Positions 27,901 to 35,335 of a stretch of DNA of 64,000 nucleotides are shown piece after piece. The notes under the pieces were generated by a model. The model searched no databases and was not told the origin of the DNA. It saw only the letters and a list, made by a program, of their open reading frames with translations. The translations under genes and the position numbers were made by a program. Numbering within the stretch: position 1 is the stretch's first letter; each line of letters opens with the position of its first letter. The DNA is from CALFMR01 sp035550595. Its GTDB lineage: Bacteria; Acidobacteriota; Vicinamibacteria; Vicinamibacterales; SCN-69-37. The stretch covers positions 1-64,000 of the forward strand of contig DASZOV010000065.1 in the NCBI GenBank assembly GCA_035550595.1, in the 5' to 3' direction.

Positions 27901-28694
27901 ATGTTGGTCTTGCTGTTCGCATACCAGTCCGAATTGCGTTCGACGTCGTACAGCGATCCGTGAAACTGGTTCGATCCGCCTTTGGTGACCGCCAACACCT
28001 GGATGCCACCGGATTGGCCGTACTCCGCTTGGTAGCTCGACGTCACGAGCTTGACCTCGGCAATCGACTCGACGTTCATCTGCAACGAGGGTCGGTTGCG
28101 ACCGCCGGGATCGAACGTGCCGATGCCATCCATCATGACGTTCGGCGCGCCCCCTCCCCCGATGCTGGTGGGGTTGGCGCCCGTCACGCCTGGGGCGAGG
28201 GCCGCCAAGGCCGTGAAGCTTCGGTTGGCGACAGGAAGGCTTTCGACGGCTTTCGGTGCGACCGTGAACGACCGTTCGCCGCTCTCGGCCTGAATGAATG
28301 TCTGGCCGGCCGTGACTTCCACGGTCTCCGACACGCCGCCAATTTCCATCGTGATGTCGCCGAGCGACATGCGATCGCCCCCGCTCAAGGCGATGCCCGT
28401 GCGCTTCAATGTCTTGAAGCTGTCGAGCGTCACCTCGATGTCGTACGTATCAGGGGCGAGGTTCGGGACGAGGAATTCACCGGTCGGGCCGCTGACGACC
28501 GGCGGCACGGCGGTCCCGCGTGTTGCGCTGGTGAGCGCGATGGTCGCGCCCGGCAGCGCACCGCCGGTCGAGTCCTTGACGGTCCCGCTCAGCGTGGCCG
28601 TCGACAGTTGCTGCGTCCAGCCAACGGCGCATGGCGTCGCGCACAGCGCGAGCACCATACCGATGAAGCGCGCTGTTCGTGTGATTCTTTCCAT
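24996..28694 (-). CDS. Oar-like TonB-dependent receptor of the carbohydrate operon
   Basis: 1232 aa from the ATG at 28694 (AAGGAGAAGTCCCAC upstream). Signal peptide MERITRTARFIGMVLALCATP. The N-terminal carboxypeptidase-regulatory domain (about 32-115) shows STATLSGTVKDSTGGALPGA and GPTGEFLVPNLAPDTYDIEV. The plug has VESLPVANRSFTALAALAPGV, and the barrel ends in the aromatic terminus LQLRFSF. It is the first gene of a minus-strand cluster (receptor, two glycosidase-like proteins, epimerase). This suggests uptake of a glycan or glycoconjugate processed by those enzymes. A perfect palindrome at 28825-28842 lies 131 bp upstream. Confidence 0.93.
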   Translation of the reverse strand: MERITRTARFIGMVLALCATPCAVGWTQQLSTATLSGTVKDSTGGALPGATIALTSATRGTAVPPVVSGPTGEFLVPNLAPDTYDIEVTLDSFKTLKRTGIALSGGDRMSLGDITMEIGGVSETVEVTAGQTFIQAESGERSFTVAPKAVESLPVANRSFTALAALAPGVTGANPTSIGGGGAPNVMMDGIGTFDPGGRNRPSLQMNVESIAEVKLVTSSYQAEYGQSGGIQVLAVTKGGSNQFHGSLYDVERNSDWYANSKTNILNGNPKPQVRERDLGYSIGGPIGKPGGQNKLFFFYAQEYAPRNNGGGTTNFRVPTAAERAGDFSQSTDNNGNLFNLIRDASTGLPCTAANHSGCFQADGVLGKIPADRLYPLGQNILNLYPLPNVATPGAAFNYTQVQPNQKLLATEPAFKIDYQALKDLRVSFKYSGWRQRQQTILGTLPGFNDTIMSHPVVDTWASSANYAISPSTFFEITYGQSRLELVGCAPATNGSSPVFCQRALPVSDAANPNNVGLGDLPLLFPDANILDPSTHMAYLLETAQVPIYQDGRVEVLPSFAYGSRVANAPPSITFPGGGAMNRVDQQNLSLSLTKIVGRHTFKVGYYQSHISKVQQGAAGSNNGTFAGAYDFAQDANNPLDSGFGFANAALGIFDTMEQTSAITEGKNGNHNYEAYAQDTWRMTDTFTLDYGLRFVSQEPQHDEYGTGSNFLPDKWEASAAPILYAAGCPAGVTAPCPTVRQAINPVTGALAGPNSASLVGTIVPGTGDAMNGLRLFGQGINSIGIESPALRLAPRAGVAYDLSGDQKFVLRGGAGVFYSRAFLNATSGNPPFVQDVTARFGQMQSLNPLSSGIGVSQVGANEYIMPYPTDVQWSGGVQMALPLATVLDVSYVGHHSWNEINNVNINAIDIGSAFEPQNVDPTLNAGTPGANAVSVQQLQPYRGYGRIDYSYTNGWRTFHSIQLSVNRRFSRGLSFGINDTIDLYEHANTTPRFQHDASGAVSLRQDQTDWDALMSNAYPVVHTIKGNFVWDLPDLGASGPIGRTIGAIVNDWQLSGIWTASTGASYTVGFNYASAGQSINLTGSPDYAARIRIVGDPGDGCSSNPLEQFNASAFAGPLPNSVGLESGAGYLRGCFQSALDLAVARSIPVGGSRTAQIRVDIFNAPNQAIITGRNATMNLSNPGASTVATNLPIDANGAVIPTRAIPNGAGFGVANAYQSPRTVQLQLRFSF

Positions 28695-28824
28695 GTGGGA
28701 CTTCTCCTTGAACGTGAAGAGGTCCGGGGCACACCACGACCGTTCTCGACCCCGTCCCGCTTGTGCTCTCGACACCACTCGCATGTGGCGGCGACGCGCA
28801 TGAGCGCCCCGGTGCCATTCCGCA

Positions 28825-28842
28825 GTTGTCGCGCTCGACAAC
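28825..28842. promoter_or_regulatory. Perfect palindrome upstream of the second TonB receptor gene
   Basis: GTTGTCG and CGACAAC are perfect 7-bp arms around CGCT. The half-site CGACAA is the same as that in the motifs at 11523-11539 and 14619-14635, but arranged inverted rather than as a direct repeat. The regulator is unknown. Confidence 0.45.
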
Positions 28843-28962
28843 GTGCGTCACGAGACGCCGCGCAGATCCGCACTCACTTCGGAACTCGTTCTCGCCGCGG
28901 CGCGTCCGCCGCGAATTCGATCGAAAGTTGACCGTTGCGTAAGATGCGTCGCTTCGTGCGAT

Positions 28963-29024
28963 GCGTCAATGCGGTTTCGCATCGTGAAACTGTCATTGAC
29001 TTCACGTCCTCGTGTTCCTATGCT
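28963..29024 (+). promoter_or_regulatory. IclR-gene promoter with 17-bp palindromic operator
   Basis: The order is GCGTCAATGC (28963-28972), GTTTCGC-ATC-GTGAAAC (28974-28990; 6 of 7 arm positions pair), TTGACT (28996-29001), 17 bp, TATGCT (29019-29024). The same order and spacing occur before malate synthase at 31532-31593. The operator abuts the -35 box, a position suited to repression or autoregulation. Confidence 0.7.
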
Positions 29025-29033
29025 GGGCGCGCT

Positions 29034-29846
29034 TTGGCAGTCACATCCACGTCGTCGGGACTCCGTGAGTCTTCACGCGGCCCGCGCTATCGCCTGCAGG
29101 TTCTGGATCGTGCGGTGCACATCCTCGACGTCCTCGTTCGGGCTGGCGTCGAATTGGGGCCGTCGGAAATCGGCGCGGCGTTGTCGCTTCACAAGAGCAC
29201 GATTCATCGGTTACTCGCGGTGCTCGAGCGACACCGGCTGGTGTTGCGCAATCCGCACCACGGTAAATACACCGTGGGCTCGAAGGTTCTGGAACTGGCC
29301 AACGGCTCGATCGCGCACATCGAAATGCGCACGCGCGCGATGCCGACGTTGCGTCGCCTGGTCGATCAGACCGCGGAGACGGCGCATGTCGCCGTGCTCG
29401 ATGGGACCGAAATGTTGTCGATCGCGAACGTCGAAGGACCGTGGACGCTTCGCTTGCGCTCTGCCGTCGGACGACGGACACCGGTGTACTGCACCGCGGT
29501 CGGTAAGTCCGTCATCGCAAGTCTTCCAGAGTCGGAGCTGAAGGACTTGCTGCGCCGCACCGGCATGAAGCGTTTCACGAACCGGACCATCGTGACGCCA
29601 GCCGGCCTCAAGCGAGAGCTCGCGAAAGTGCGCGCCTCCGGCTATGCGGCCGACAATGGCGAACTGGAGCCCGGTGTGCGATGTATCGCCGCGCCGGTTC
29701 GCGACGTGACTGGACGCGTCGCTGGCGCAATTAGCGCGTCGGGGCCCATGTTTCGCGTGACCCGCGAACGCGTGCCGGCGATCGCACGCGCGGTGATCGC
29801 AGCGGCGCAGGAGCTGTCGCTGGCCATGGGCTACGCCGGCGACTGA
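29034..29846 (+). CDS. IclR-family regulator of the glycolate/glyoxylate genes
   Basis: 270 aa from TTG at 29034. An upstream ATG at 28935 would place the start before the promoter, and TTG gives a length matching the 268-aa paralogue at 18057. DNA-binding domain: LQVLDRAVHILDVLVRAG, GPSEIGAALSLHKSTIHRLLAVLERHRLV. Effector domain: TAHVAVLDGTEMLSIANV, GRRTPVYCTAVGKSVIASLP, LEPGVRCIAAPVRDVTGRVAGAI. IclR proteins of this group bind glyoxylate, pyruvate or aromatic acids. The shared promoter palindrome, the adjacency to malic enzyme and malate synthase, and the E. coli precedent of IclR controlling aceB all point to control of glyoxylate metabolism. With -10 at 29019-29024 the message would be nearly leaderless. 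Confidence 0.85.
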   Translation: MAVTSTSSGLRESSRGPRYRLQVLDRAVHILDVLVRAGVELGPSEIGAALSLHKSTIHRLLAVLERHRLVLRNPHHGKYTVGSKVLELANGSIAHIEMRTRAMPTLRRLVDQTAETAHVAVLDGTEMLSIANVEGPWTLRLRSAVGRRTPVYCTAVGKSVIASLPESELKDLLRRTGMKRFTNRTIVTPAGLKRELAKVRASGYAADNGELEPGVRCIAAPVRDVTGRVAGAISASGPMFRVTRERVPAIARAVIAAAQELSLAMGYAGD

Positions 29847-29863
29847 CCGACAAGAAACCGCAC

Positions 29864-29891
29864 GTCGCCAGTGCTCGTTGCGACTGGCGAC
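29864..29891. terminator. Bidirectional hairpin between IclR and malic enzyme genes
   Basis: GTCGCCAGT (29864-29872) and ACTGGCGAC (29883-29891) pair perfectly over 9 bp with a 10-nt loop. It fills the 47-bp gap between the convergent stops at 29846 and 29894. There is no T-tract, but the position suits a shared transcript end. Confidence 0.6.
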
Positions 29892-29893
29892 AC

Positions 29894-31402
29894 TTACACT
29901 GTCTGTCCACGTCGACGCGCGACCTGGTCTCCCGCCACGTCATCGGCTCGCCGTCGCCTCCGCGCGACACCCGTGCGCAGCGCCGTGCGCGCCACCGCAC
30001 GCGCGACGACCTCGGCGACACGGCGATCGAACACGCTCGGCACGATGTAGTCCGGCGACAGCTCCCGGCGAGGCACGACCGACGCGATCGCCTCGGCGGC
30101 GGCCAGCTTCATGGCTTCGTTGATTGCGCTCGCGCGAACCGACAACGCGCCCTTGAACAGCCCTGGGAAGCACAACACGTTGTTGATCTGATTCGGATAA
30201 TCGCTGCGGCCGGTCGCGACGATGCGAACGTTTGGCGGCACCTCGTGCGGCAGGATTTCCGGCGTGGGATTCGCCAGCGCGAACACCATCGCGCCTCGGC
30301 GCATCCGTGCGAGCTGGTCGGCCGTCACGGCCTTTGGCCCGGAGAGCCCGAGGAACAGATCGGCGCCTCGGAGCGCGCCAGCGAGGTCACCGCGATAGTT
30401 GGACGGATTGGTCATCGCCGCGTACGCTTCCTTCGAAGGATGCATCCCGCCGGTGCGGCCGCGGTACAGCGCGCCCTCCTTGTCGAATCCGATGATGTGT
30501 CGCACGCCGGCGCGGCGCATGATGGCGGTGCAGGCAGTCCCGGCCGCGCCGATGCCGACCACGACGACCTTGAGCGCCTCGATCGGCCGTTTCAGGACCG
30601 CGCACGCATTCAGCAGTGCAGCCAACACGACAACCGCCGTGCCGTGCTGGTCGTCATGAAACACCGGAATGTCGAGCCGCGCCTGGAGCCGCGCTTCGAT
30701 CTCGTAACAGCGTGGTGAGGCGATGTCTTCGAGATTGATGCCGCCAAATCCCGGCGCGATCGCCGCGACCGTGTCCACGATGGCGTCGACGTCCTTCGTC
30801 GCCAGGCAGATCGGGAAGGCGTTGATGCCGCCGAACGCCTTGAACAACATGGCCTTCCCCTCCATCACCGGCATCGCCGCGAGCGGTCCGATGTCGCCGA
30901 GGCCCAGCACGGCGCTGCCGTCGGTGACGACCGCGACTGTCGTGCCTTTGCTCGTGAGCGACCAGGCCGCCGGCGGATGCGCATGGATCGCGGTCGAGAC
31001 ACGCGCCACGCCAGGGGTATAGGCCATCGACAGGTCGTCGCGCGTGCGAAGCGGGATGCGTCCGTCGACGGTGATCTTGCCGCCCAGGTGTAGGAGGAAC
31101 GTGCGATCGGAAACGCTGCGTACGTGGAACTTCGTGTCCTCGTCGACGGCGGCGATGACACGCTGCGCGTGCCGCGCGTCGGCCGCCAGGACGGTGACGT
31201 CTCGTAACTCCTGACTACGTCCAGCCGAGACGACGTCGATCCCGCCGAGATCGCCACCGGCGGCGGCAATGACGCGTGCCAGTCGCGCGAACATCCCTGG
31301 GAGCGCCGGAAGCTCCACACGCATGGTGAACGAATACGACGCACTGGGAATGATGGGCGTGCGCGATCGCCGACGCACGGCCTTGACGTCTCTCCTCGCC
31401 AT
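29894..31402 (-). CDS. Malic enzyme with N-terminal ACT-like domain
   Basis: 502 aa from the ATG at 31402 (GAGAG upstream); an in-frame extension to 31528 looks non-coding. Residues about 20-100 form an ACT-like regulatory domain (TMRVELPALPGMFARLARVIAAAGGDLGGIDVV). The catalytic domain follows: MAYTPGVARVS, AVVTDGSAVLGLGDIG, EGKAMLFKAFGGI, NLEDIASPRCYEIE and HDDQHGTAVVVLAALLNA. The Rossmann domain has VVVGIGAAGTA and FALANPTPE. It oxidatively decarboxylates malate to pyruvate with NAD(P) and a divalent metal. It is divergent from malate synthase, so the pair converts glyoxylate plus acetyl-CoA to malate and on to pyruvate. Cofactor preference cannot be read safely. Confidence 0.93.
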   Translation of the reverse strand: MARRDVKAVRRRSRTPIIPSASYSFTMRVELPALPGMFARLARVIAAAGGDLGGIDVVSAGRSQELRDVTVLAADARHAQRVIAAVDEDTKFHVRSVSDRTFLLHLGGKITVDGRIPLRTRDDLSMAYTPGVARVSTAIHAHPPAAWSLTSKGTTVAVVTDGSAVLGLGDIGPLAAMPVMEGKAMLFKAFGGINAFPICLATKDVDAIVDTVAAIAPGFGGINLEDIASPRCYEIEARLQARLDIPVFHDDQHGTAVVVLAALLNACAVLKRPIEALKVVVVGIGAAGTACTAIMRRAGVRHIIGFDKEGALYRGRTGGMHPSKEAYAAMTNPSNYRGDLAGALRGADLFLGLSGPKAVTADQLARMRRGAMVFALANPTPEILPHEVPPNVRIVATGRSDYPNQINNVLCFPGLFKGALSVRASAINEAMKLAAAEAIASVVPRRELSPDYIVPSVFDRRVAEVVARAVARTALRTGVARRRRRADDVAGDQVARRRGQTV

Positions 31403-31531
31403 CGCTCGATCTCTCCACTCTCGCGCATCACGTGCCCGGCGGCACGGCTCTCGATGGTGCAAGTCGACGCGTCGAAACGCGGCCCACACGGCATCGTGCG
31501 CGTGCTGGCAGCGTGGACGCAGTATCACCAG

Positions 31532-31593
31532 GCGTCAATGCCGTCTCACCTCGTGAGACCGCGTTGACTTCCGCGGAACTCGTCTTCTATGCT
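31532..31593 (+). promoter_or_regulatory. Malate synthase promoter with IclR-type palindrome
   Basis: The order is GCGTCAATGC (31532-31541), GTCTCAC-CTC-GTGAGAC (31543-31559; all 7 arm positions pair), TTGACT (31564-31569), 18 bp, TATGCT (31588-31593). The distance from the leading decamer to the -10 box is 56 bp, identical to the IclR-gene promoter. AGGAG lies about 8 nt before the malate synthase ATG (31644). Confidence 0.75.
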
Positions 31594-31643
31594 CCGCGCC
31601 AGTTGCACGGTCGCGAGACCAGGACGCATCAGGAGCCGTAGAA

Positions 31644-33767
31644 ATGATCGATCTCGTCGTCCGCGCGGACATTCGACAGCAATACGCCGACCTCTTCGGC
31701 GAGCGGTCCGTGGGCGGCCGGCGAGTGTCGATCGAAGAACTCATCGCGTCGCTCACGCGCGCGACACGCGATGAGTTTCGCGCGGTGCTCGAAGCTCGGC
31801 ATCGGCCGGTTGCACACGCGGATGCTCGCGCCATCGACTTTCTGCCGATATCCGAGGTCGTCCAGGATCCCGACGGCCGGCAGGCAACGGTCGCCGATAT
31901 CCGTCAGGGCCTCGTCGACGGTTTCTTCAATCGCAAGACGCCGCACGCCTGGCGCGTCGGCGCAACCGTCGCGATTCCCGCTGAAACGACGCGACCGGGC
32001 CTCGAAGGCACCGGCCCGTGCATCGACCTCGGCATGGCGATGGGCGCGATCAACGCAGGCGCGTCGTCGTGGATGTGGGATTGGGAAGATGCCGGCGGCG
32101 ACTATCGCGATCAGCTCTATCACGCCTGGCGCAATCTGAAGCAGTTACTCGCCGGTGAGTGGCGCGATCGCACGTTCGAACATCCAACCAAAACGGAGCC
32201 CGATCCGGAGCGTGGACCTGACGCGACGCGGCCGCGGCGCTATCGCATCGAGGTCGCCGACGATCGCTGGCCCACGATCTTCCACCGCGTGCCGGGCTTG
32301 CATCTGCGCAATCGGCAGATGACGCTGGACAACGACGCAGTGCCCGCGATCATTCCGGCACTCGTCATCCACGCCCTCAACAACTACGACGCGCAGGTCC
32401 GCCGTGGGTCGGGCATTTACTTCTACGTCCCGAAGCTTCAAACGTGGCAGGAAGCACGGCTCATCGGCACGTTGCTTCGCGAGCTGGAACAAGCCATGGG
32501 CGTCGCGCGCGGCACGCTCAAGATCAAGGTCCTGAACGAGCGCGTCGAGTTCGTGCTGCAGCAGGAAGCCATCCAGTGGGTGCTGCGCGAGAACCTCATC
32601 GGGCCGAACGTCGGACGGTGGGACTATCTCAACAGCCGCGAAGACGTGTTCCGCGACGATCCGCGCATGGTCATTCCGGATCCAGCCGCCGTGACGATGA
32701 CCGAGCCGTCGATGACGGCGTACACGCGGCGCAACGCGGTGCTGGCGCTTCTCGCAGGCGCGATGCCCATCGGCGGCATGGCGGCGCAGATGCCGAACCC
32801 GCGGCGCCCGGAGCTCGACGCCAAAGCGCTGCGCGACATCTGGTTCGACAAACTGCGCGAACGGTTGACCGGTCTCTTCGTCATCGACGGTCAGCCTTAC
32901 GACACGTACCGACAGAGCTGGGTGGCGACCGTGAGTCCCGCGTACGTCGCGGCCGGGCGCGAGCCCTTGACCGCCAACACCGATGACCTCCAGCGCATCG
33001 TCGATCAGACGACGCCGGGGGAACGCGTGCGCCTCGAAACGCTCGGCCTCATCGCTGGCGGCCGCATCACGCCGCGGACGCTATCGGCCGCGGATCTCAC
33101 GGTCGATGCGCTTTTTTCGTCGAACGAACGCGATCGGCTGCTCGCGCGGCCCGATGGCCCGACGACGGAGGATGGCCTGCGGTACGCGATGTACATGGCG
33201 ACCGAGTACATGTATCAGCAGTTGCACGGCAACAACGCGGCCGCGATCGACGATCCGAACACCGGCCTGCGTTTCATGAACGATCTCGCGACCTATGAGA
33301 TCTTCTGGCACTTTCTCGCCTTGACCGTGCAGCACGGCGTCGTCCTGACGGCTGACGGACAGATGACGACCGCGGGTGAGCGCGTGACGCCTGACCTGTT
33401 CCTGCGGCTGCTCGATGAACGGCGCGAGACCGTGCGTGCGTTCTTCGCCTCGCGCGGTATCGACTACGCGTCGACGGACGCCGACCTGGTGCTCGACGTC
33501 CTCCGCCGCCAGGTGGTCGAAGACGGATCGGACGGCGCGGCTCGGCCTCGATCCCGATGGATTCAGTACGGCTCGCGCGTCCTGCTCTCGATTGTCGAGC
33601 GCTCGCCGGCCGAGCGCGCCGCGATTCTCGACGCCATTTTCGCGGACCGCGCAGACACCGCGGCCCGCATCGACAGGGCCGCTTCCGACGAGGCGCGACG
33701 CTTGGCAGAACTCGGCCTCGCCGCACACGATTACGTCTACGATGTCTTCGAGCGTGACCATGCCTGA
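31644..33767 (+). CDS. Malate synthase (long, AceB-like)
   Basis: 707 aa, compared with about 530 for AceB and 720 for GlcB. Motifs follow the AceB type: GMAMGAINAGASSWMWDWEDA (metal-site acidic residues), HRVPGLHLRNRQMTLD, IYFYVPKLQTWQEARL, RENLIGPNVGRWDYLNSREDVF, VIPDPAAVTMTEPSMTAYTRR, GAMPIGGMAAQMPNPRRP. It condenses glyoxylate with acetyl-CoA to malate. The WDY block departs from the usual N-x-G-x-W-D-Y-I-F signature, and the C-terminal 170 residues are longer than in AceB. It is transcribed toward glcD-glcE-glcF, as malate synthase is linked to glc genes in E. coli. No isocitrate lyase is in view, so the glyoxylate source is probably glycolate. Confidence 0.88.
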   Translation: MIDLVVRADIRQQYADLFGERSVGGRRVSIEELIASLTRATRDEFRAVLEARHRPVAHADARAIDFLPISEVVQDPDGRQATVADIRQGLVDGFFNRKTPHAWRVGATVAIPAETTRPGLEGTGPCIDLGMAMGAINAGASSWMWDWEDAGGDYRDQLYHAWRNLKQLLAGEWRDRTFEHPTKTEPDPERGPDATRPRRYRIEVADDRWPTIFHRVPGLHLRNRQMTLDNDAVPAIIPALVIHALNNYDAQVRRGSGIYFYVPKLQTWQEARLIGTLLRELEQAMGVARGTLKIKVLNERVEFVLQQEAIQWVLRENLIGPNVGRWDYLNSREDVFRDDPRMVIPDPAAVTMTEPSMTAYTRRNAVLALLAGAMPIGGMAAQMPNPRRPELDAKALRDIWFDKLRERLTGLFVIDGQPYDTYRQSWVATVSPAYVAAGREPLTANTDDLQRIVDQTTPGERVRLETLGLIAGGRITPRTLSAADLTVDALFSSNERDRLLARPDGPTTEDGLRYAMYMATEYMYQQLHGNNAAAIDDPNTGLRFMNDLATYEIFWHFLALTVQHGVVLTADGQMTTAGERVTPDLFLRLLDERRETVRAFFASRGIDYASTDADLVLDVLRRQVVEDGSDGAARPRSRWIQYGSRVLLSIVERSPAERAAILDAIFADRADTAARIDRAASDEARRLAELGLAAHDYVYDVFERDHA

Positions 33768-33779
33768 AACGCATCCCGC

Positions 33780-33874
33780 AACTTCGAACTGCGAACTTCG
33801 AACTTGGAACTTCGAAGAAGTGAGCCACATACGTCTCCGTCGTTTCGAAGTTCGAAGTTCATAGTTCGAAGTTG
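33780..33874. repeat. Heptamer TTCGAAG-type array between malate synthase and glcD
   Basis: Arm 1 (33780-33820) repeats CTTCGAA/CTGCGAA/CTTGGAA with a 7-bp period. Arm 2 (33843-33874) runs the other way (TTCGAAG, TTCGAAG, TTCATAG, TTCGAAG). About 22 bp of spacer lies between. The second arm ends 6 bp before the glcD ATG, where no ribosome site is visible. A transcript of this region could form a long hairpin affecting glcD translation. Confidence 0.75.
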
Positions 33875-33880
33875 CTGCGC

Positions 33881-35335
33881 ATGTCTCTCCCTTCCGACTT
33901 CCTCGCCGCCTGCGAACGCATCTGCGGTTCGGAGCACGTCATCCGCGAGACGGCGGATCTGAGCACGTACGAGTGCGATGCGCTCGTCCACGTCCGGCAG
34001 ATGCCAGCGGCCGTCGTCATGCCGCCGTCGGCCGCGGCCGTGCAGGCGATTGTGCGGCTATGTGCGGCGCATCACGTCCCGTTCGTCGCGCGCGGACATG
34101 GCACTGGACTCTCCGGCGGCGCGTCGCCCGTCGAAGATGGCATCGTCATCGCGCTCACGCGCCTCGACCGCGTGCTCGACATCGACATCCCGAATCGGCG
34201 CGTGACCGTCGAGCCATGCGTGACCAATCTCGAAGTCAGCCGACGCGTGGCCGCACAGGGTTGTTACTATGCGCCCGATCCGTCGAGCCAGCAGGCGTGC
34301 TCGATTGGCGGCAACTTCGCGGAGAACTCCGGCGGCGCGCACTGTCTCAAGTACGGCTTCACCGTCCATCACGTGGTCGCCGCCGACGTCGTGTTGCCGT
34401 CGGGCGATCTCGTGCATCTCGGCACGCCGACAGCCGACCGCCCCGGACCGGATCTGCTCGGACTGTTCGTCGGATCCGAAGGCACGCTCGGCATTGCGAC
34501 CGCCATCACCGTGCGACTCCTGCGGAAGCCGGAGGCGGTGCAGACGCTGCTCGCCGCCTTTGATTCGATCGACGCCGCCGGACAAGCCGTGTCCGACATC
34601 ATCGCGGCCGGCATCGTGCCGGCCGCCGTCGAGATGATGGACCGCCTCGCCATCCGCGCGGCCGAAGCCGCCGTTCATCCCGGCTTCCCCGAGACGGACG
34701 CCGTCCTCATCGTCGAACTGGACGGCGTGCGCGAAGACGTCGAGGATCTCTTCGCCGTCGTCGAAGCGACGTGCCGGCGCGACGGTGCCAGCGAGATCCG
34801 ACTGGCGAAGAACGACGACGAGCGCGCGCGGATCTGGAAGGGACGAAAAGCCGCGTTCGCCGCGATGGGCCGCGTCTCGCCGAATTACTACGTGCAAGAT
34901 GGCGTCGTGCCGCGCACGCGCCTTCCGGAAGTGCTCGCGCGCATCCGTGGTCTCGAAGCGCGATCGGGCCTGCCGATCGGCAACGTCTTCCACGCCGGTG
35001 ACGGCAACTTGCATCCGCTCATCTGCTACGACGAGCGCATCCCGGGCCAGGCGGCGCTCGCCGAAGAAGTGGCCGGAGAAATCCTCGCGTACTGCATCGA
35101 TGCCGGCGGCGCGCTCACGGGCGAACATGGCATCGGTGCAGACAAACGCTGCTCGATGCCGAAGATGTTTTCAGCCAATGATCTCGCCCTGATGGCGCGC
35201 GTGCGTGACGCGATCGATCCGGCTGGCTTGTCGAATCCAGGCAAGGTGTTGCCCACGCCGCGTCTCTGCGGCGAAGTGCCCGGACCCTACCGCCAGCACC
35301 CGATCGAGCAGGCCGGGTTGGGCGAACGCTTCTGA
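33881..35335 (+). CDS. glcD: Glycolate oxidase FAD subunit GlcD
   Basis: 484 aa from the ATG at 33881; a TTG nine bases earlier is less likely. The FAD-binding type 4 domain has PFVARGHGTGLSGGASPVEDG and ACSIGGNFAENSGGAHCLKYGFT, with PDLLGLFVGSEGTLGI. The C-terminal oxidase domain has GNVFHAGDGNLHPLICYD and LTGEHGIGADKR. It oxidises glycolate (or D-lactate) to glyoxylate, passing electrons through GlcF. It is followed by glcE with a 1-bp overlap and then glcF. A D-lactate dehydrogenase role is the main alternative, but the glcD-glcE-glcF order and adjacent malate synthase favour glycolate. Confidence 0.92.
   Translation: MSLPSDFLAACERICGSEHVIRETADLSTYECDALVHVRQMPAAVVMPPSAAAVQAIVRLCAAHHVPFVARGHGTGLSGGASPVEDGIVIALTRLDRVLDIDIPNRRVTVEPCVTNLEVSRRVAAQGCYYAPDPSSQQACSIGGNFAENSGGAHCLKYGFTVHHVVAADVVLPSGDLVHLGTPTADRPGPDLLGLFVGSEGTLGIATAITVRLLRKPEAVQTLLAAFDSIDAAGQAVSDIIAAGIVPAAVEMMDRLAIRAAEAAVHPGFPETDAVLIVELDGVREDVEDLFAVVEATCRRDGASEIRLAKNDDERARIWKGRKAAFAAMGRVSPNYYVQDGVVPRTRLPEVLARIRGLEARSGLPIGNVFHAGDGNLHPLICYDERIPGQAALAEEVAGEILAYCIDAGGALTGEHGIGADKRCSMPKMFSANDLALMARVRDAIDPAGLSNPGKVLPTPRLCGEVPGPYRQHPIEQAGLGERF

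Larger units (their letters stand above)
28695..29033. promoter_or_regulatory. Divergent regulatory region between TonB receptor and IclR genes
   Basis: This 339-bp stretch has no gene. It holds the palindrome GTTGTCG-CGCT-CGACAAC (28825-28842), two direct repeats GATGCGTC (28943-28950, 28960-28967), the IclR-type palindrome GTTTCGCATCGTGAAAC (28974-28990), TTGACT (28996-29001) and TATGCT (29019-29024). The last three form the promoter of the plus-strand IclR gene. Confidence 0.6.
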
